A stretch of DNA of 64,000 nucleotides, taken from positions 4,599,346 to 4,663,345 of the forward strand of contig NC_053128.1 of NCBI RefSeq assembly GCF_010015445.1, written 5' to 3'. The stretch comes from Perca fluviatilis (taxonomy: Eukaryota; Chordata; Actinopteri; Perciformes; Percidae). The notes beneath the pieces were generated by a model. The model saw only the letters and a program-made list of their open reading frames with translations, was not told the DNA's origin and ran no database searches. The position numbers were made by a program, and so were the translations under genes. Below, piece by piece: positions 1 to 12,300 of the stretch (position 1 is its first letter; each line of letters opens with the position of its first letter).

Positions 1-154
1 TTTCTAAGCTTTCATCATGAATAAAGACATCAACCAATCACATTGTCTTGTTTACTTATTTGGATCATAACACAACAGGAGGCTGCTGTCCGAAACTTTC
101 AAACTTTATTGGGCTACTTTCAACCTTGACAAAGGCAGCGTTTACCAGAGACAC

Positions 155-234
155 ATTCTGACTTTATTCTCAGAATTCTGACTTTATTCTCAGAATTCTG
201 ACTTTATTCTCAGAATTCTGACTTTAAACTCAGA
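155..234. repeat. 20-bp tandem repeat, 4 copies
   Basis: Four consecutive units beginning ATTCTGACTTTATTCTCAGA; the last unit has a small change (TTAAAC for TTATTC). It is a short minisatellite with no coding sense. The surrounding 1-577 holds no gene that I can recognise. Confidence 0.85.
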
Positions 235-577
235 ACTCTAATAATTTTTTTTCACATGTTGCCTTTATCCTCTTCCGTATAACTGAGCTGGACACATAGC
301 GACTTTTATAAACATCTTTCTCTACTGCACAGGTGCCGGCGACTGCCAGTACATTAGTCCTTATTTTTAGGTACATAAAATGTGTTACACACAGAACGCT
401 GTCACGCAGAGATAAGTTAAGTCCTCTGGCCACATACAGACAATCATCAATTCAAAGGCTTATTGTTAGTTGTAGTGGGTGACCAACTATCCAATAAGCT
501 ATTAAACAAGCTACCAAGTCGCACGTTATAATCACTACCATAGCGAACTCATGGAGAAAGGCATCGCTTATCATCAT

Positions 578-2010
578 TTTTGTGTTGGGGTAGTTACTCA
601 AAAAAAAGTAATAGATTACACATTACTAGTTACTTTATAAAAAAGTAATGCCTTACTTTAATATATTACTCACTGCTGAAAGTAATTAGTTACACTACTA
701 GTTGCATTACTTTTGGATTACTCTGTAACATCACCTGAGATGCACCATAACTTACTTGCCAAGTGGAGCTCAGCGTAAATTCTGCCTGGAAGACTTCTAA
801 ACTCAATCACATTTCTCTCTCTTCTAAACTGAACTGTAGAGGCGTTCCCTTGTATCTAACCAATCAGAAGTGGCCTTGAATTTCACGAGCCAATCACAGC
901 ATGACATCTCTGTATTAAACCTGTCTCTCTGCTGCTCAGTTGTCATTTCAGGCTAAGAGCACTAACCCTCCTCCTCCCCTTGCTCCTCCGGTCTTCCTTG
1001 TGCACGGTTCCTGGTTCCTCCTCCGTCAGGACCGCATCGGCTCCTCGGTTCGGTATTCGGATTCCTCACACTACCATCGGTGTCTAGACTCCATCGGGGG
1101 ATCGGCTTCTGGCTTTCTAATCCCCTAAATACTGTATATATATTATTTCATAATGATGGAGTCTAATCTCCAAAGACTGTACATGTCATATCATGCATCT
1201 GTCCAACAAATCTTTGCATATCTGCAACAAAGTCTCCCCTGATTGAAATAACAATATAAAGTTAAATCTCATGTATGCCCAGATCAAAATAACCCTTATT
1301 ATAATGAGGGCATACACAAGATCTCTCTTTTATGCTCTTTAATACCACAAAGCTGACAACAAAGTTGTGAACATCACCACAAAATTTGTCAAGAATTACT
1401 GGCGGTCGTCAGCTCTTCATTATCTGTATTTTGCCCAGTATGTGTATGAAAAGACGAAACAGGCAACATTTCCTCCACTATCTATGCTTATCTTTCTCTG
1501 CTTGGTTTACCTGCTGTTGAAAATCAATTATTGGCTGCTTGGCAGGTGTCGGCAACATGCAACATGGCTTTTCATCAGCGTCTCAGGGTTCGGGGGACTT
1601 TAGCAACTAGCTTTGATTGGATGTTGTGTTCGTGGCGGTGGAGAGGTGTCTGTGGCCTGGGCACAATTAGCACTTTACAATCAAGTTATTGTCCTTTCAC
1701 TGCAACTAATTTGAAGTAATGGGCATACCTCCACCCCTCAAAAGACGTCCTAAGCAGTGGCTCTGACATTTTTGTTTCGTCTACTTGGACGAGTGTTATG
1801 TTTTTTCTCTCGTGGCACAAACAGGCACGAAAACAGATGTTTGATTTGTTATATTCTCCTCACGTTATACAGATAGTTGAAGAACCAGTAACGCAAGTAA
1901 CGCGATAATTAATTGATAAGTAACTGTAATGTGATTACTGAGTTATCAACAGTAATGCGTTACATTACTGCATTACAGACAAATGTAATCTAATTATAGC
2001 AACACTGGTC
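578..2010. mobile_element. Probable non-autonomous DNA transposon (about 1.4 kb)
   Basis: The left edge carries GTGTTGGGGTAGTTACTC followed by AGTAAT-rich sequence. The right edge carries TGTAATCTAATTATAGCAAC followed by ACTGG, whose reverse complement again begins (CA)GTGTTG and is rich in TAATTAC. The two ends look like degenerate terminal inverted repeats of a teleost miniature element. The inside has only short spurious ORFs. No target duplication was established, so borders are approximate. Confidence 0.45.
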
Positions 2011-2158
2011 ATGACTAATTTATTAATGACTCGGCATCATCTGTATTGGAGAAAAGAATCACTTCATCCGATGTTTAAAGTGAATAAAATAGCCTTGCCA
2101 GCTACTGACACAATTTAAACTTTTTTCTCTCCCACAAGTCCCCACTTCTATGTGAAAA

Positions 2159-3645
2159 GGCCCTGACACACCAAGCCGATGGCCAGGAACTAGAGGCGAC
2201 TAAGGCCGACTGTGGCAGCATACAGTCAAGGGAGAAGCCCATAGAGAGTCCATGAAAGCATTGGAACAAAATATTACAGCAACGTTTTGCTCCTGCTCCT
2301 ACACTCATGGACAGCTCCTACTCACGCTCTCCGTCTCTGCAAGATTCGGAATGATTGAGATTTCTCTTGGCACAGTTACCAGAAGACTTACAAATTTCAG
2401 ACAGGTTGCTCACATCACATCTACGTCGGCAAGCTCAGTTTGAGACTGCGTAGTACGCTCAGCCATCACAGGAAAAGTGCTTCTAATTGACTTCACTGGT
2501 CTCCGTCGAAGTCTATGGCGTCGCTGTGTCCATTTCTTTCACGGTCTATGGGCAGAAGCGAACAGAGCCTACGGTCACTCTGCTTTACTACCCGCCGGGA
2601 AAACCGATGACACCAGGAGATGGTTAACCATCTCCCAGGCTGTCGTCCGATCTCTCTGCAAAGAATTCTCTCTACGGTGGGAGCGGAGTGGAGGGACCAA
2701 ACTCGAACGGCCCGCTGCTGGCTAGTTGGCTAACTTTAGCTTGCTAATTCCGGCCACCAAACATGCCTTAATCCTATACTGGTTACAGAAAATTAGCCAA
2801 ACAAAATTGTCACTCATCTTGCAATAGCAATGTGCTTTCCTACGAATTGACAACAGTGTGTGAATGAAACATTAAGATGTTACGTTAACTGTTACATTTT
2901 ACTCATTTTGAGGCTGGCTGGCTAGTATGCTAGCTTGCTTGCATGCAGACCATGGATGTATTAAGAGAATGGTGCAGACAGTGCAAAGAGGGAGGTCTAT
3001 TATGGTTTTTATATTAAATTTCACGGTATAGTATATGGTATTAGTTTATTAACGTTAGTTTATTTTGTAATGTGTAGATATGTAGATCTTTTAAAGCAAC
3101 CACAAAGCGCATTTCCTCTTCGGTCCCGCTACAGGTTGGAAGCAGAATTGTCCATTACCGCTGTCATTCAAACTACAGATCCGCTACCCAATCTGGCAAA
3201 CCGGTAGAGGGCCGCAAAGCGAATGCAGAAGTGCCGAGTTACGAGTTGATGAACCACTGAAACAATTTTGGAAACATTATTTTAAGTTACAAAAGAATCT
3301 TTGGTGTTGCTTTAAAATACATGTTATTGTTGAAATAAATATACCAACCTTTTACAGCCTATGATACCAACACAAGTACCTATGTAGGCTATATCTCGTA
3401 CGTTTGCCATATTATGGTGCAAAAATAGTTATTCCAATTGTTCAAACCTATGTGTTTTTTAGAAGGAACATTCAAACTTAATTTTTGGCCAGTTTTGACA
3501 GCTCTTACATGTATTGGATTGATGAGATGAGATGAAAAATGAAAAGAGCCTTCTGTGTGCTGTTTGTTTGCTTTCCTCACTTACCCTGACACGTTTTCAA
3601 GATGAAAGCCAAAAAAAGGCCGACGCAACAGTCGCCTTGGTGTAA
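2159..3645. mobile_element. DNA transposon, 'CCCTGACACACC' family, copy 1
   Basis: It begins GGCCCTGACACACCAAGCCG. The stretch near 3450-3560 is the reverse complement of the sequence at 22880-22975, which lies next to another CCCTGACACACC end. An internal part (2319-2510) recurs with about 90% identity at 17210-17392. The right terminus is degenerate. No intact transposase is present. Confidence 0.5.
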
Positions 3646-3950
3646 AGCGTGATTTATGGTTCTGCGGAGGCTTCATGCAGAGGTTTGTATTGTTTTACTA
3701 CTTACACAATTATTTTAAGTTTTATCATTACGTTATTTATGATACACAGCATAGTTTTAATGATATTTTTAGGGGGAACATCCCTTAGATGGGGTGGGTC
3801 CCGATCCCTGACCCCCCCGCGATTTCTGCCTATGTACTCACCATCTTGAATATATATTTCATCCCTTTGTGCAATATTCACTCTGTGTGCAATAGTCAGT
3901 GTTTTTAAATATGCCTTAAATATATAAATAATATTGTTTTATTGGTTCGT

Positions 3951-4950
3951 ATATTTAGGTCCGAGCAACGACAAAGTTGGTCAGTAAAGGTCCTATTGAA
4001 ATCGCTATGTTCATTATTGTTTTTAACCAAAATGAATTGCACTTGAGGGGCTAAAATGCTCAGCTTAATCAAATTTGCACACAAAGCAGAAGAGGCAGAA
4101 ATTAAATCTGACATGAGTTTTAAGGCTTGGGTGTGGCAAATTGGCCCCCAAAAAGTCCCCAAATTTCAACAAAGTAGCCCTCCTAGATGTATATGTGGTA
4201 GTCCCATGTATCATGTCCAGACAAAAAAAGCCTCTTGGAGTCATCCCCTAAACCCAACAAAAGCTCAGCCATATTCATTTTACTGTGCCATTTTTGGACA
4301 TTTTATACCATTTCTAAGCATTTTTTTTTTTTAAAACATACAGTACTCTTCCTAGAGATTTAACCCAATTTATTATTATGCTATATGTTCCTTACATTTA
4401 CTACTTTCCGTTTTTCTTAAATGGAGCCTCCCAGCATACACTTTTGACACGTTTGTACTTGTATAACCGGTGTGACAATAAACATCTTGAATCTTCAAAT
4501 GACCACCAGAGCGGTATTTTTTTCGAGACCCTAGCCAGAGACTCTAAGAAGGCCTGATACCTACAATGCCTGCAAATAGTCAAAAACATCCAAAGATTGG
4601 ACAGTAAATTAAACATGGCTGATTTACTGTTGCATTTAGGGTATAGCTCCAAGAGGCGTTTTTGTTATCTGGACATGATTCATATACCTACCAAATTTCA
4701 TACATCTAGGTGAAACATACTGTGAGGGCTACTTCTTTGACATTTTGTAGGGGGGCTATACTAAAGCATGACACCCATAAAATATCAAAAATGTTACCGG
4801 TGTGCAAATTTTCACATTTCAACGCACTTTTAGCCCCTGTAAAAATCAATTAATTTGCAAAACAATATTTAAAGCTGCAAGCACTGATGACCAGGCCCTC
4901 GCACCCTCCCGCATATCGGGGGTGCTGGCGGGACACTGGTTGATGCATCT
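3951..4950. mobile_element. Interspersed repeat with GGTCCGAGCA end, probably composite
   Basis: The left end, GGTCCGAGCAACGACAAAG and then GGTCCTATTGAAATCGC, is an inverted match to sequence at 62770-62815. The right end (near 4880-4930, CCAGGCCCTCGCACCCTCCC and GTGCTGGCGGGACAC) matches 62412-62455. Both copies therefore belong to one family. A piece near 4440-4500 ending in ACAATAAACATCTTGAATC looks like an inserted retroelement tail. Class not identified. Confidence 0.5.
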
Positions 4951-4965
4951 GTGCATTTACGTGCA

Positions 4966-5430
4966 AGTTAATAATAATAATAATAATAATAATTCATTTT
5001 ATTTATGGGTGCCTTTAACGTCACTCAGCAGTAATTAAAAACAAGAACACAGACATAAAAACAAAAACAAAAACAGCAATATATGAGAAGTGAGAATGGC
5101 GTGGCCAAAAGGAATATGCTAATCTGTTTTGAGCTGTGATTTGAAGGTGTCCAGAAGGGTGTGTGTGTGTGTGTGTAGGTGTGCAGAAAGGTACGGAGGT
5201 GCAAGGTTGTGGAGAGCCTTGAAAGTAAGAAGGAGAATCTTATAGTCGATGCGATATTTGATAGGGAGCCAGTGGAGTTGTTGAAGGACAGGGGTGATGT
5301 GATCTATGGAGGGAGTTGTGGTGATGGTCCGGGCAGTTCTGGACCATTTGGAGTTTATGGAGAAGTTTGAGAGGTAGACCAGAGAGGAGAGTGTAATCTT
5401 TGTGGGAGGTCATTGTCTGCCGCCATCCTT
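4966..5430 (-). mobile_element. L2-like LINE 3' fragment (RT C-terminus plus ATT tail)
   Basis: On the minus strand about 5312 down to 5185 translates to reverse-transcriptase-downstream sequence such as HITPVLQQLHWLPIKYRID and KALHNLAPPYLSA. This is the conserved block of L2/CR1-type LINE ORF2. The (AAT)n run at 4967-4993 would be the 3' microsatellite tail of the same element. A short (GT)n at about 5160-5177 interrupts it. It is a 5'-truncated dead copy. Confidence 0.75.
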
Positions 5431-6014
5431 GACGGATCGACTAGTCTGACATTATTTCCTGAGTGGAGTGTGTGGCACTGGAAATTACTTATTGAAACAA
5501 TGGTACCACTTCCTCTGTCCACTATGTGGCACTGGAAAACACACTAATTATATGTCATGTTGCTGTGTATCATGCGTAGACCAGACAATGTAAATTTCAT
5601 CTAAATTGGATGAACTTTGTTCCCCAAGGTTGACGTCTTGTTGTCAGTAGGCGGTGCCATGACTATGCCTTAATATGGCTGTGTAAATGTTTTCAGGCCA
5701 GGACTCTTATCCAGCATGAGAGATTGGATTACATAAAATTCAAGTTACAACAGCTTCCTGTCTCATAGCAGGGACCGTTGGACCTCTGGCACATTTATGC
5801 TTGGGCCCTTATAATAATCCTATCAGTTTCAATAAGGCCTTCGCTGACCGATGTTGTTGGAGCTCGGGCTCTAATGATTTACTACTGTCAAACCGAAAAA
5901 CTGAAAATAAATCAAACTTAAGTAACAGGAATGTATTTAGGTTGTTATCAGTAGTAACAGAAATCGACCCTATAAGAGAATCCCAGATATTTACTGTGGA
6001 CATCCAAGTCACTT
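5431..6014. other. Intergenic, nothing recognised
   Basis: AT-rich sequence with short random ORFs only. Neither strand shows a protein family, an RNA gene or a clear repeat boundary. Confidence 0.5.
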
Positions 6015-7480
6015 AAAGGGTAACTTCAGTTTTTTTTTAATCAACCTATTTTCCTATGTTTTTGTGTCCAAGTGACTGATGGGAACAATAATCTTTGAAA
6101 TTGGTCCAGTATTAAGCGAGGCCGCTGCTGAAACGAGCTACAATGTAAGTTAATTCGACCTTAAAGGGGTGATAGAATGCAAAACTGATATTACCTTGTC
6201 ATAGTTGCATAATGACAGTTTAGTGGGTAACTAGGACATACATAGAACCTCTAAATCCCATTGACACCTCTTTTCTCTGCAAATCTCACTATTTGAAACT
6301 GCCTCTGAAAACGGGCGAATCTCAACGAGCCCCATAGTTGACGTCAACTATTGCGGCTCCTCCTCATTTGGCTCTAGTCTTTCTCTTTGTCACGCCCCAA
6401 CATTTGCATAGGCTACACAACTGACCTGAGATCAGTTAGTCTTCTGAATCTAGGTCGTGCAGATCTCAGAAATTGTATACATTGTTCATCTGCTATTTTA
6501 CCATTAAATTCACTTCTCAGACTTTTTTATGCGAGAAATCAACTATGTAGAGGTCAAATATGGGCCGTTTTACGAATATTGAAGTCTAATTGCAAATTTT
6601 GTCCGACTGTGTGTCGGAGTTCAGAGGCCGGTGCTGCCTGTGTTGCTGCCTCGCCGCCCGGCCTGCCTTCCTTCACAGACCCCGGCCTGCTGTGAGGTAG
6701 ATGGAGCTCAGTCACGGCTGGCAGCCCACAGCACTCCATACCCGCGCAAAGTCACCGTTTTGGGCTAATGGACTACAAAACGCCGCTGTTCTGACAGAGC
6801 TCCAGGGCCTGCAACTCCCCTCTTCCTGCTAGCTAAATGCCCGGTATATGCGAGTGAAAGCGCGGTCAGCGAGCTTGTTACGCCATTATTGTAAAAAAAT
6901 AAATTTAAATAAATTGATTGATAAATAAAATTATCAACATGCCATCTTGGTTCATCTTTCCACTGTTCCAACAATCACCACTCTGGTTTGGTTGAAATAA
7001 ACCCTTAATTTAACCATTTACATGTAGAAATTTGTTGGCTCTACACATGCTACAAGTATTGTTTATTTAAAAAGGTCCAGTGTGTAACGTGTTTAGTTCA
7101 TTATAAAAATCTGTGTTGGCCGTTCACAAACTTGTCCTTTTTCATGAATATTTACCACCACCATCAATTCCAAGATAGGAGAAATTCCTACACATTGGAC
7201 CTTTAAATGGAGTCTGGTGGGTTTGGCGATAGCGATTTCTGAGCCGTTTCTGGTTAAACAAAAAGTATCTTACTCTTTATCAAAAAGCTATATCTATGTA
7301 GGGAACCTTTTCATAATGTTGTCAGACACTTAGAATAACAATCTGAGCCTGTCAGTGGTTACATTGCAGCTTGGTTCGCTGCTGCCAGTGTTCTGGCTCA
7401 ATATTGGACCAATTTCAAAGATTAGTGTTCACTTAGACACTAGTGCATGGGGTAATAAGGTCCAATGTGAAAGAAAACAA
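6015..7480. mobile_element. Inverted-repeat element with a second MITE nested inside
   Basis: Sequence at 6060-6150 (including AATCTTTGAAATTGGTCCAG) is repeated in reverse complement at about 7340-7440, giving the ends of one element. Between them lies a different teleost-type miniature element starting TTAAAGGGGTGATAGAATGC at 6161. A third small one at about 7068-7207 has ends AAAGGTCCAGTGTG and CATTGGACCTTT. None codes for protein. Confidence 0.5.
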
Positions 7481-7545
7481 GTATATGACTGTAAAGTAAA
7501 ATAATTTCACATAACACACATATTTCATCCTAATTTATAGATGCT

Positions 7546-8207
7546 AAAGGTCCCATGGCATGAAAATTTAACTTAATGAGGTTTTTAAAAATTAATATGA
7601 GTTCCCCCAGCCTGCCTATGGTGTCCCTTGTGGCTAGAAATGGTGATAGGTGTAAACCGAGCCCTGGGTATCCTGCTCTGTCTTTGAGAAAATGAAAGCT
7701 CAGATGGGCCGATCTGGAATCTTCTCCTTATGAGGTCATAAGGAGCAAGGTTACCTCCCCTTTCTCTGCTTTGCCCACCCAGAGAATTTGGCCCACCCAT
7801 GAGAGAGAGACATCATGGCTTTCAAACAAGCAAAGTGGCAGTTGGTCAAGGCCACACCCCCACCCTCCACCTTGCCCCCCCTCTCTCCTCCTCAATAGCT
7901 ACAGACACAGAAATGGCACATCCTAAGGAAAGCTCATTGTGGGACTGGCTCTAGTGGCTGTAATTCTGCACCAAGGCTGAGTTTCAGGAAACAGACTTCA
8001 GAAACAGTATTAGGGGACCACTAAGGTCTATATAAAAGAGACTTCAGATACAGTATTAGGGGACCACTAAGGTCTATATAAAAGAGACTTCAGATACAGT
8101 ATTAGGGGACCACTAAAGTCTATATAAAAGAGACTTCAGATACAGTATTATGGGACCACTAAAGTCTATATAAAAGCATCCAAAGAGCACCATGTCATGG
8201 GACCTTT
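7546..8207 (+). mobile_element. MITE containing a 46-bp tandem repeat, copy 1 (complete)
   Basis: Terminal inverted repeats are AAAGGTCCCATG on the left and CATGGGACCTTT on the right. They enclose about 440 bp of unique sequence and a short tandem array (7994-8176, four units of 46 bp, each ending CTATATAAAAG). It is the reference copy for the two much larger arrays at 48.7 and 52.8 kb. The unique part is shared, in reverse orientation, with 54030-54471. A 71-residue open frame inside it is shared between copies but looks fortuitous. Confidence 0.8.
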
Positions 8208-8398
8208 AAAACTACACTGTTGCTGCTCCACCAGTGGTGAAACTTGCTTGCACACACTGACCTCTTCTGGTTGATTAATAGCGATGCACCCTGCAGGGAA
8301 AACGCAGGCCGATGAGGCGTCAAATTTTATTAAATCCTGAAGACATGGTGCACACTAACTGAAGAACCCAGCTGATTCTGGTCTTAAAACAAGACTGA

Positions 8399-8404
8399 TT
8401 TATT
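8399..8404 (-). other. naif1: Candidate naif1 polyadenylation signal
   Basis: TTTATT on the plus strand reads AATAAA on the minus strand, about 440 bases downstream of the naif1 stop codon. It is the first clear hexamer I noticed there; transcript data would be needed to confirm it. Confidence 0.45.
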
Positions 8405-8747
8405 CTTCATTCAGGGTAAACTGCAGGATGACTTAAAGAAACTAAGATTTAAAAGTTCAGCCCACATCAGGGTGATGACTACCTGCATAATTGCATTAAA
8501 AACACAATTTCAATATCAAATCCAATGTATTAAATAACATAAACTCACTGCTAATTAAAGACAGACGGTAAAAAGTAAAAATAATGTTCAACATAACCTT
8601 TTCACTGCTTCTGCGACTGTTTTTCCGAATCATAAAACAGAAGTAAAATTATGTACATGCTCACCCCAAGGCAACTTTTAAAAAGCTTTTCATTGTTCTC
8701 TGAAGCTTGTGTGCAAGGACTCCTCTATGTACAATGCAGAAAGGAAG

Positions 8748-8750
<3 letters not shown>

Positions 8751-8840
<90 letters not shown>
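8751..8840. repeat. (CA)n microsatellite in the naif1 3' UTR
   Basis: About 45 CA units with one CATACA interruption near 8811-8816. It reads as (TG)n in the naif1 mRNA and begins three bases after the stop codon. Confidence 0.95.
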
Positions 8841-8843
8841 GTG

Positions 8844-9391
8844 CTATTGTGTCTCCTCAGCTTGCTGTGGAGGACGTGGAGGTGTTTTGGGCCTGCTCTG
8901 TTCCTCTGTTCCTGCCCCATCAGCTATCGCTCCTGCTGCTGAGCTGCTGGGGTTTGTGACCTCATTCCCACTCTGCAGGAATTTGCGCAGGTCTTTGAGA
9001 GCAGGCCTGAGCATCTGCACTAATGCTAGCAGGGCAGCCTGGGTACCTTCCAGGGCCTGGGCCTGTCTTTCCTGGGCGAATGCCTGAGCCTCCTGGGAGC
9101 GCCGCATCATCTGCAGGAGCTCGTTTTGGCCCTCCAGGTGCTGGGCAATCTGTCGGATGTGGACGTTGGTGACTCTCTGCTCCTGCAGCAGGCGGGCTGA
9201 GTTGAGGGCAATGCGGCTCTTCAGCTCCTGAGGTTTGGCCTGACCCTGAGGTGGAGGTGGGGAAGCTGAGGATGAGGCCAGCATCTCCACTGGAGCCTCA
9301 ACGGCTGCCACAGTGGGAGTGGAGTCACCTACAGTGGTGGTGCAGTACTCCACTACGCCTCCATCCTCTAGGGTGTGGTAAGTTGTTTCAG
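8844..9391 (-). CDS. naif1: naif1 last coding exon
   Basis: The acceptor TTTCCAG lies just above 9391. The exon begins (T)[16 protein letters not shown], close to human NAIF1, and ends ...[11 protein letters not shown] and TAG at 8846-8844. The middle is Ala/Gln-rich and likely helical or coiled-coil ([20 protein letters not shown]). Three bases after the stop, the transcript enters a (TG)n run of about 90 bases. The tail after the leucine-rich block is Ser/Pro/Ala-rich and more variable than in mammals. Confidence 0.93.
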
Positions 9392-12300
9392 CTGGAAACA
9401 GAACAGAAACAACTTTAGTTGAGTTACTTTGGCTGAGGAGTCTGCGAGTTTCCAATCAAACTTTAAAACCGAAAGTAGAGTTGTGATCTACTAACACTTA
9501 TGTCACTCAAAGCACCAGTTAAAGGAGTAGCAGATCTGAAAATATGTTTTTTTGCCAAGGTTGAAATGATAACATATATACCAGTAGTGTGAAGCTGGAG
9601 TCAGGACATGGTTAGTCTATAGCCACGACCTTCCACTTCCGGGATTGCTCCGTTGCCGTAGGAAATTCCGCCATATGTCCTTCTTTTCAGCCGGATGTCC
9701 GTTACCTTACACTTTCTTTGTGTTGGAATTTTAAACTCCGGTGGATTTCTGAGGACTATGTTTAACTTCTCCTCAGATCTCTGCAGGGTAAATCCAGACA
9801 GCTAGCTAGACTATCTGTCCAATCTGAGTTTTCTGTTGCATGACTAAAACAACTTTTGAACGTACACACGTTGCACCAAAACAAGTTCCTTCCCGAAGCT
9901 ATTTTGCAGAGGCACCGGGGCTCTGTGCGGTGCATAGCCCTCCCCATGACAATTGTGACTTGTTTAAAGAAAAGCCAATAAACCAGAGCATGTTCCTCTC
10001 CCATCCCGGAATGCTGTGTGGACTAGCCAGACCCTCCAACGCGGCGCAGTGGAGAACGGTCTGGCAATGCGAGACTAGGACGTGGTCAAAGGTGGAGCCA
10101 GGGGGATGGATTTCGGGTTTAAATGGTTTGAACTGGATGGTCATAAATATGCCAGTTAATTTATTCTGATATTACAATTTAACCCTCCTCTGACTTTCTA
10201 CCCACATTTTAATCATATTACAAACTTTGTGTAAACGTGTTTTATTTTGCCAGACCATCTGGTTCAGAATGCATTATTGTCATTGTGAATGACACCGGGA
10301 GCAAGGGAGCATTCACTCAGGCTCGTTCATCTTTCATGGATGGATCCAGAAAACACAAAAATCAGTAGGCCTCCGAAACAAAAACAGCTGGATAACATCT
10401 GGATGTTCAAATGTTACCTGTAAGCCAATGCTTAAGGACCACAACGTCCAGTCACTGATCTTCAGAGTTTCAAAAAGGCACAAAAAATTTGCAGAAATTG
10501 GTAAATTTGTTTGGACACACCCCTGTGCAAAATCTTGCATAGTACAGTATGACTGAATATTATGAAGTTAAACAACTGCACTCCAAACCTCTTTTCAACC
10601 TCCCATAATAAATACATCTGGTCACATATTCAAGTACTATTTGTCAAGAATGACAAGACATAGTAGTGACTGGTTGAGCAACATTAAAGAGGACCATCTA
10701 GTAAATGAAGTTAATGTTGTACTCATGAATGTGAATACTGGTTGTGAGATTACAGCATTACAAGGGTTAGGTGGTGTTCTGCTTGTGGCCCTAAAAGACT
10801 TTGTTCTTGTCCCCAGAATTCTTCAACAGAAAAATAGAACAATCTCTTCTTTAACTTTTCTTCATGAACTTATGTGCCTTTGGTATCTGCTGTCACGGTT
10901 TATGATGATTACAAATCTTAGTTAATAATCAATTCCCTGTAGGAAGACCTTTCTTTGTACCATGTGGAAAGATGTGTCCAACTCACTAACTGATCTGCAT
11001 GTGTCAGGTATACAGTATAATATTCTGCAGGTATGGAGAGATATTACAGAAGAAAAAAAAACAACTTACTGAGTGGCTTTGCTTCATCACAGTCTGTACC
11101 TGAGCCCGATGGAAGAGCTATAAAATACGCAGACAGAGGATGACGCTTAAAAACACAGGAAAATACAACCAACAATCGAAGAAAAAGAAAGAAATCCAAT
11201 TATTATTAGGCTAAAACTTGCAAAAACACTTTAATATTTTTCTCCTTAAAGTACTAAATTACTGGAGTGCCATTTTAAATGATTTATGTAATTAGTTTTG
11301 GGCTTTTAAAGTAAACAAGGATAAAAACAAGAAGATTTTTTTTTTTTTTCGGTAATAACAAATTCTTTCAGACCAAAACGTGATTTCAGTGATCATTTTT
11401 TGAACCTTTAGTCATGTACAAACTGTCAACATATGTAAGCTGTGACAAGGATCACATGTAGCAAAGAAAAATCCTGCACACTGTCTAACTTGCAAAAATT
11501 ATATAAAGTTTGATAGTAGACAACGTTTCGGTACTAGACCATCGTCAGGCAAATGGTGTTACATCCTGAGAAGCCATCTTTTGTAGGAGGTGACAGTTTT
11601 GTGTGCACCAATCAGCAACTTCAACATGAAATCAGGCATTAGTGCACAACATTCATTCACATATCCATTACTATAGATAGAGCATAAACTTCAATAAAAC
11701 CCCTCTATAGCAACCATAATATTATATATATACAGTATATCATGCCAGAGCAATCGATAGTACATAGATGTCCATTTCTATATAATGAATCCACACAACA
11801 AATGATGTAGAGCATTCATATTCAGGCATATTTCCAAAACCTGCTGGTACCTCATCCATTAATAGATAGAGTAAAAATATCAAAATAAACACAAGAGTCT
11901 ACTTTACTTTTTGTGTTAAATCATATAAAATGTATAGGAAAAGAGAAAAAGTCAACATCATAAACATTGCTTATAAGACTCCACACCATCATACAAGTAC
12001 AAAGAAGCACGACTGTAAAGGAAAACTGTGGACCTTGACATCATCTTAGGGAGGCATATCACATCTATTCAGTCATATCACATCTGCAACAGAGGTGCCG
12101 ACCTTATTTTTACTTAGCACATTTGCTCGTTGACCCTTTATTACCAAGTCTGTTTTCATCGGTTTAAATAAACAATAGAAATGTATCATATCCTGTGTAA
12201 TAATGACTCAGAGATCACCATACTCCAGTAGGCCTACTTTTAGTCTTTTCTTAAGCCCTTACACAGCAGAGTGTGTCAGGTTGCATGTTTTCTTGTCATT

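Noticed and set aside
7585..7800. Shared 71-residue open frame also found at 54145-54543
   Set aside because: Both lie in the unique part of the same MITE; identity of the frame reflects copy identity, not protein selection.
10641..10925. 94-residue plus-strand frame in a naif1 intron
   Set aside because: No motif, no conserved-looking borders, consistent with chance in AT-rich DNA.
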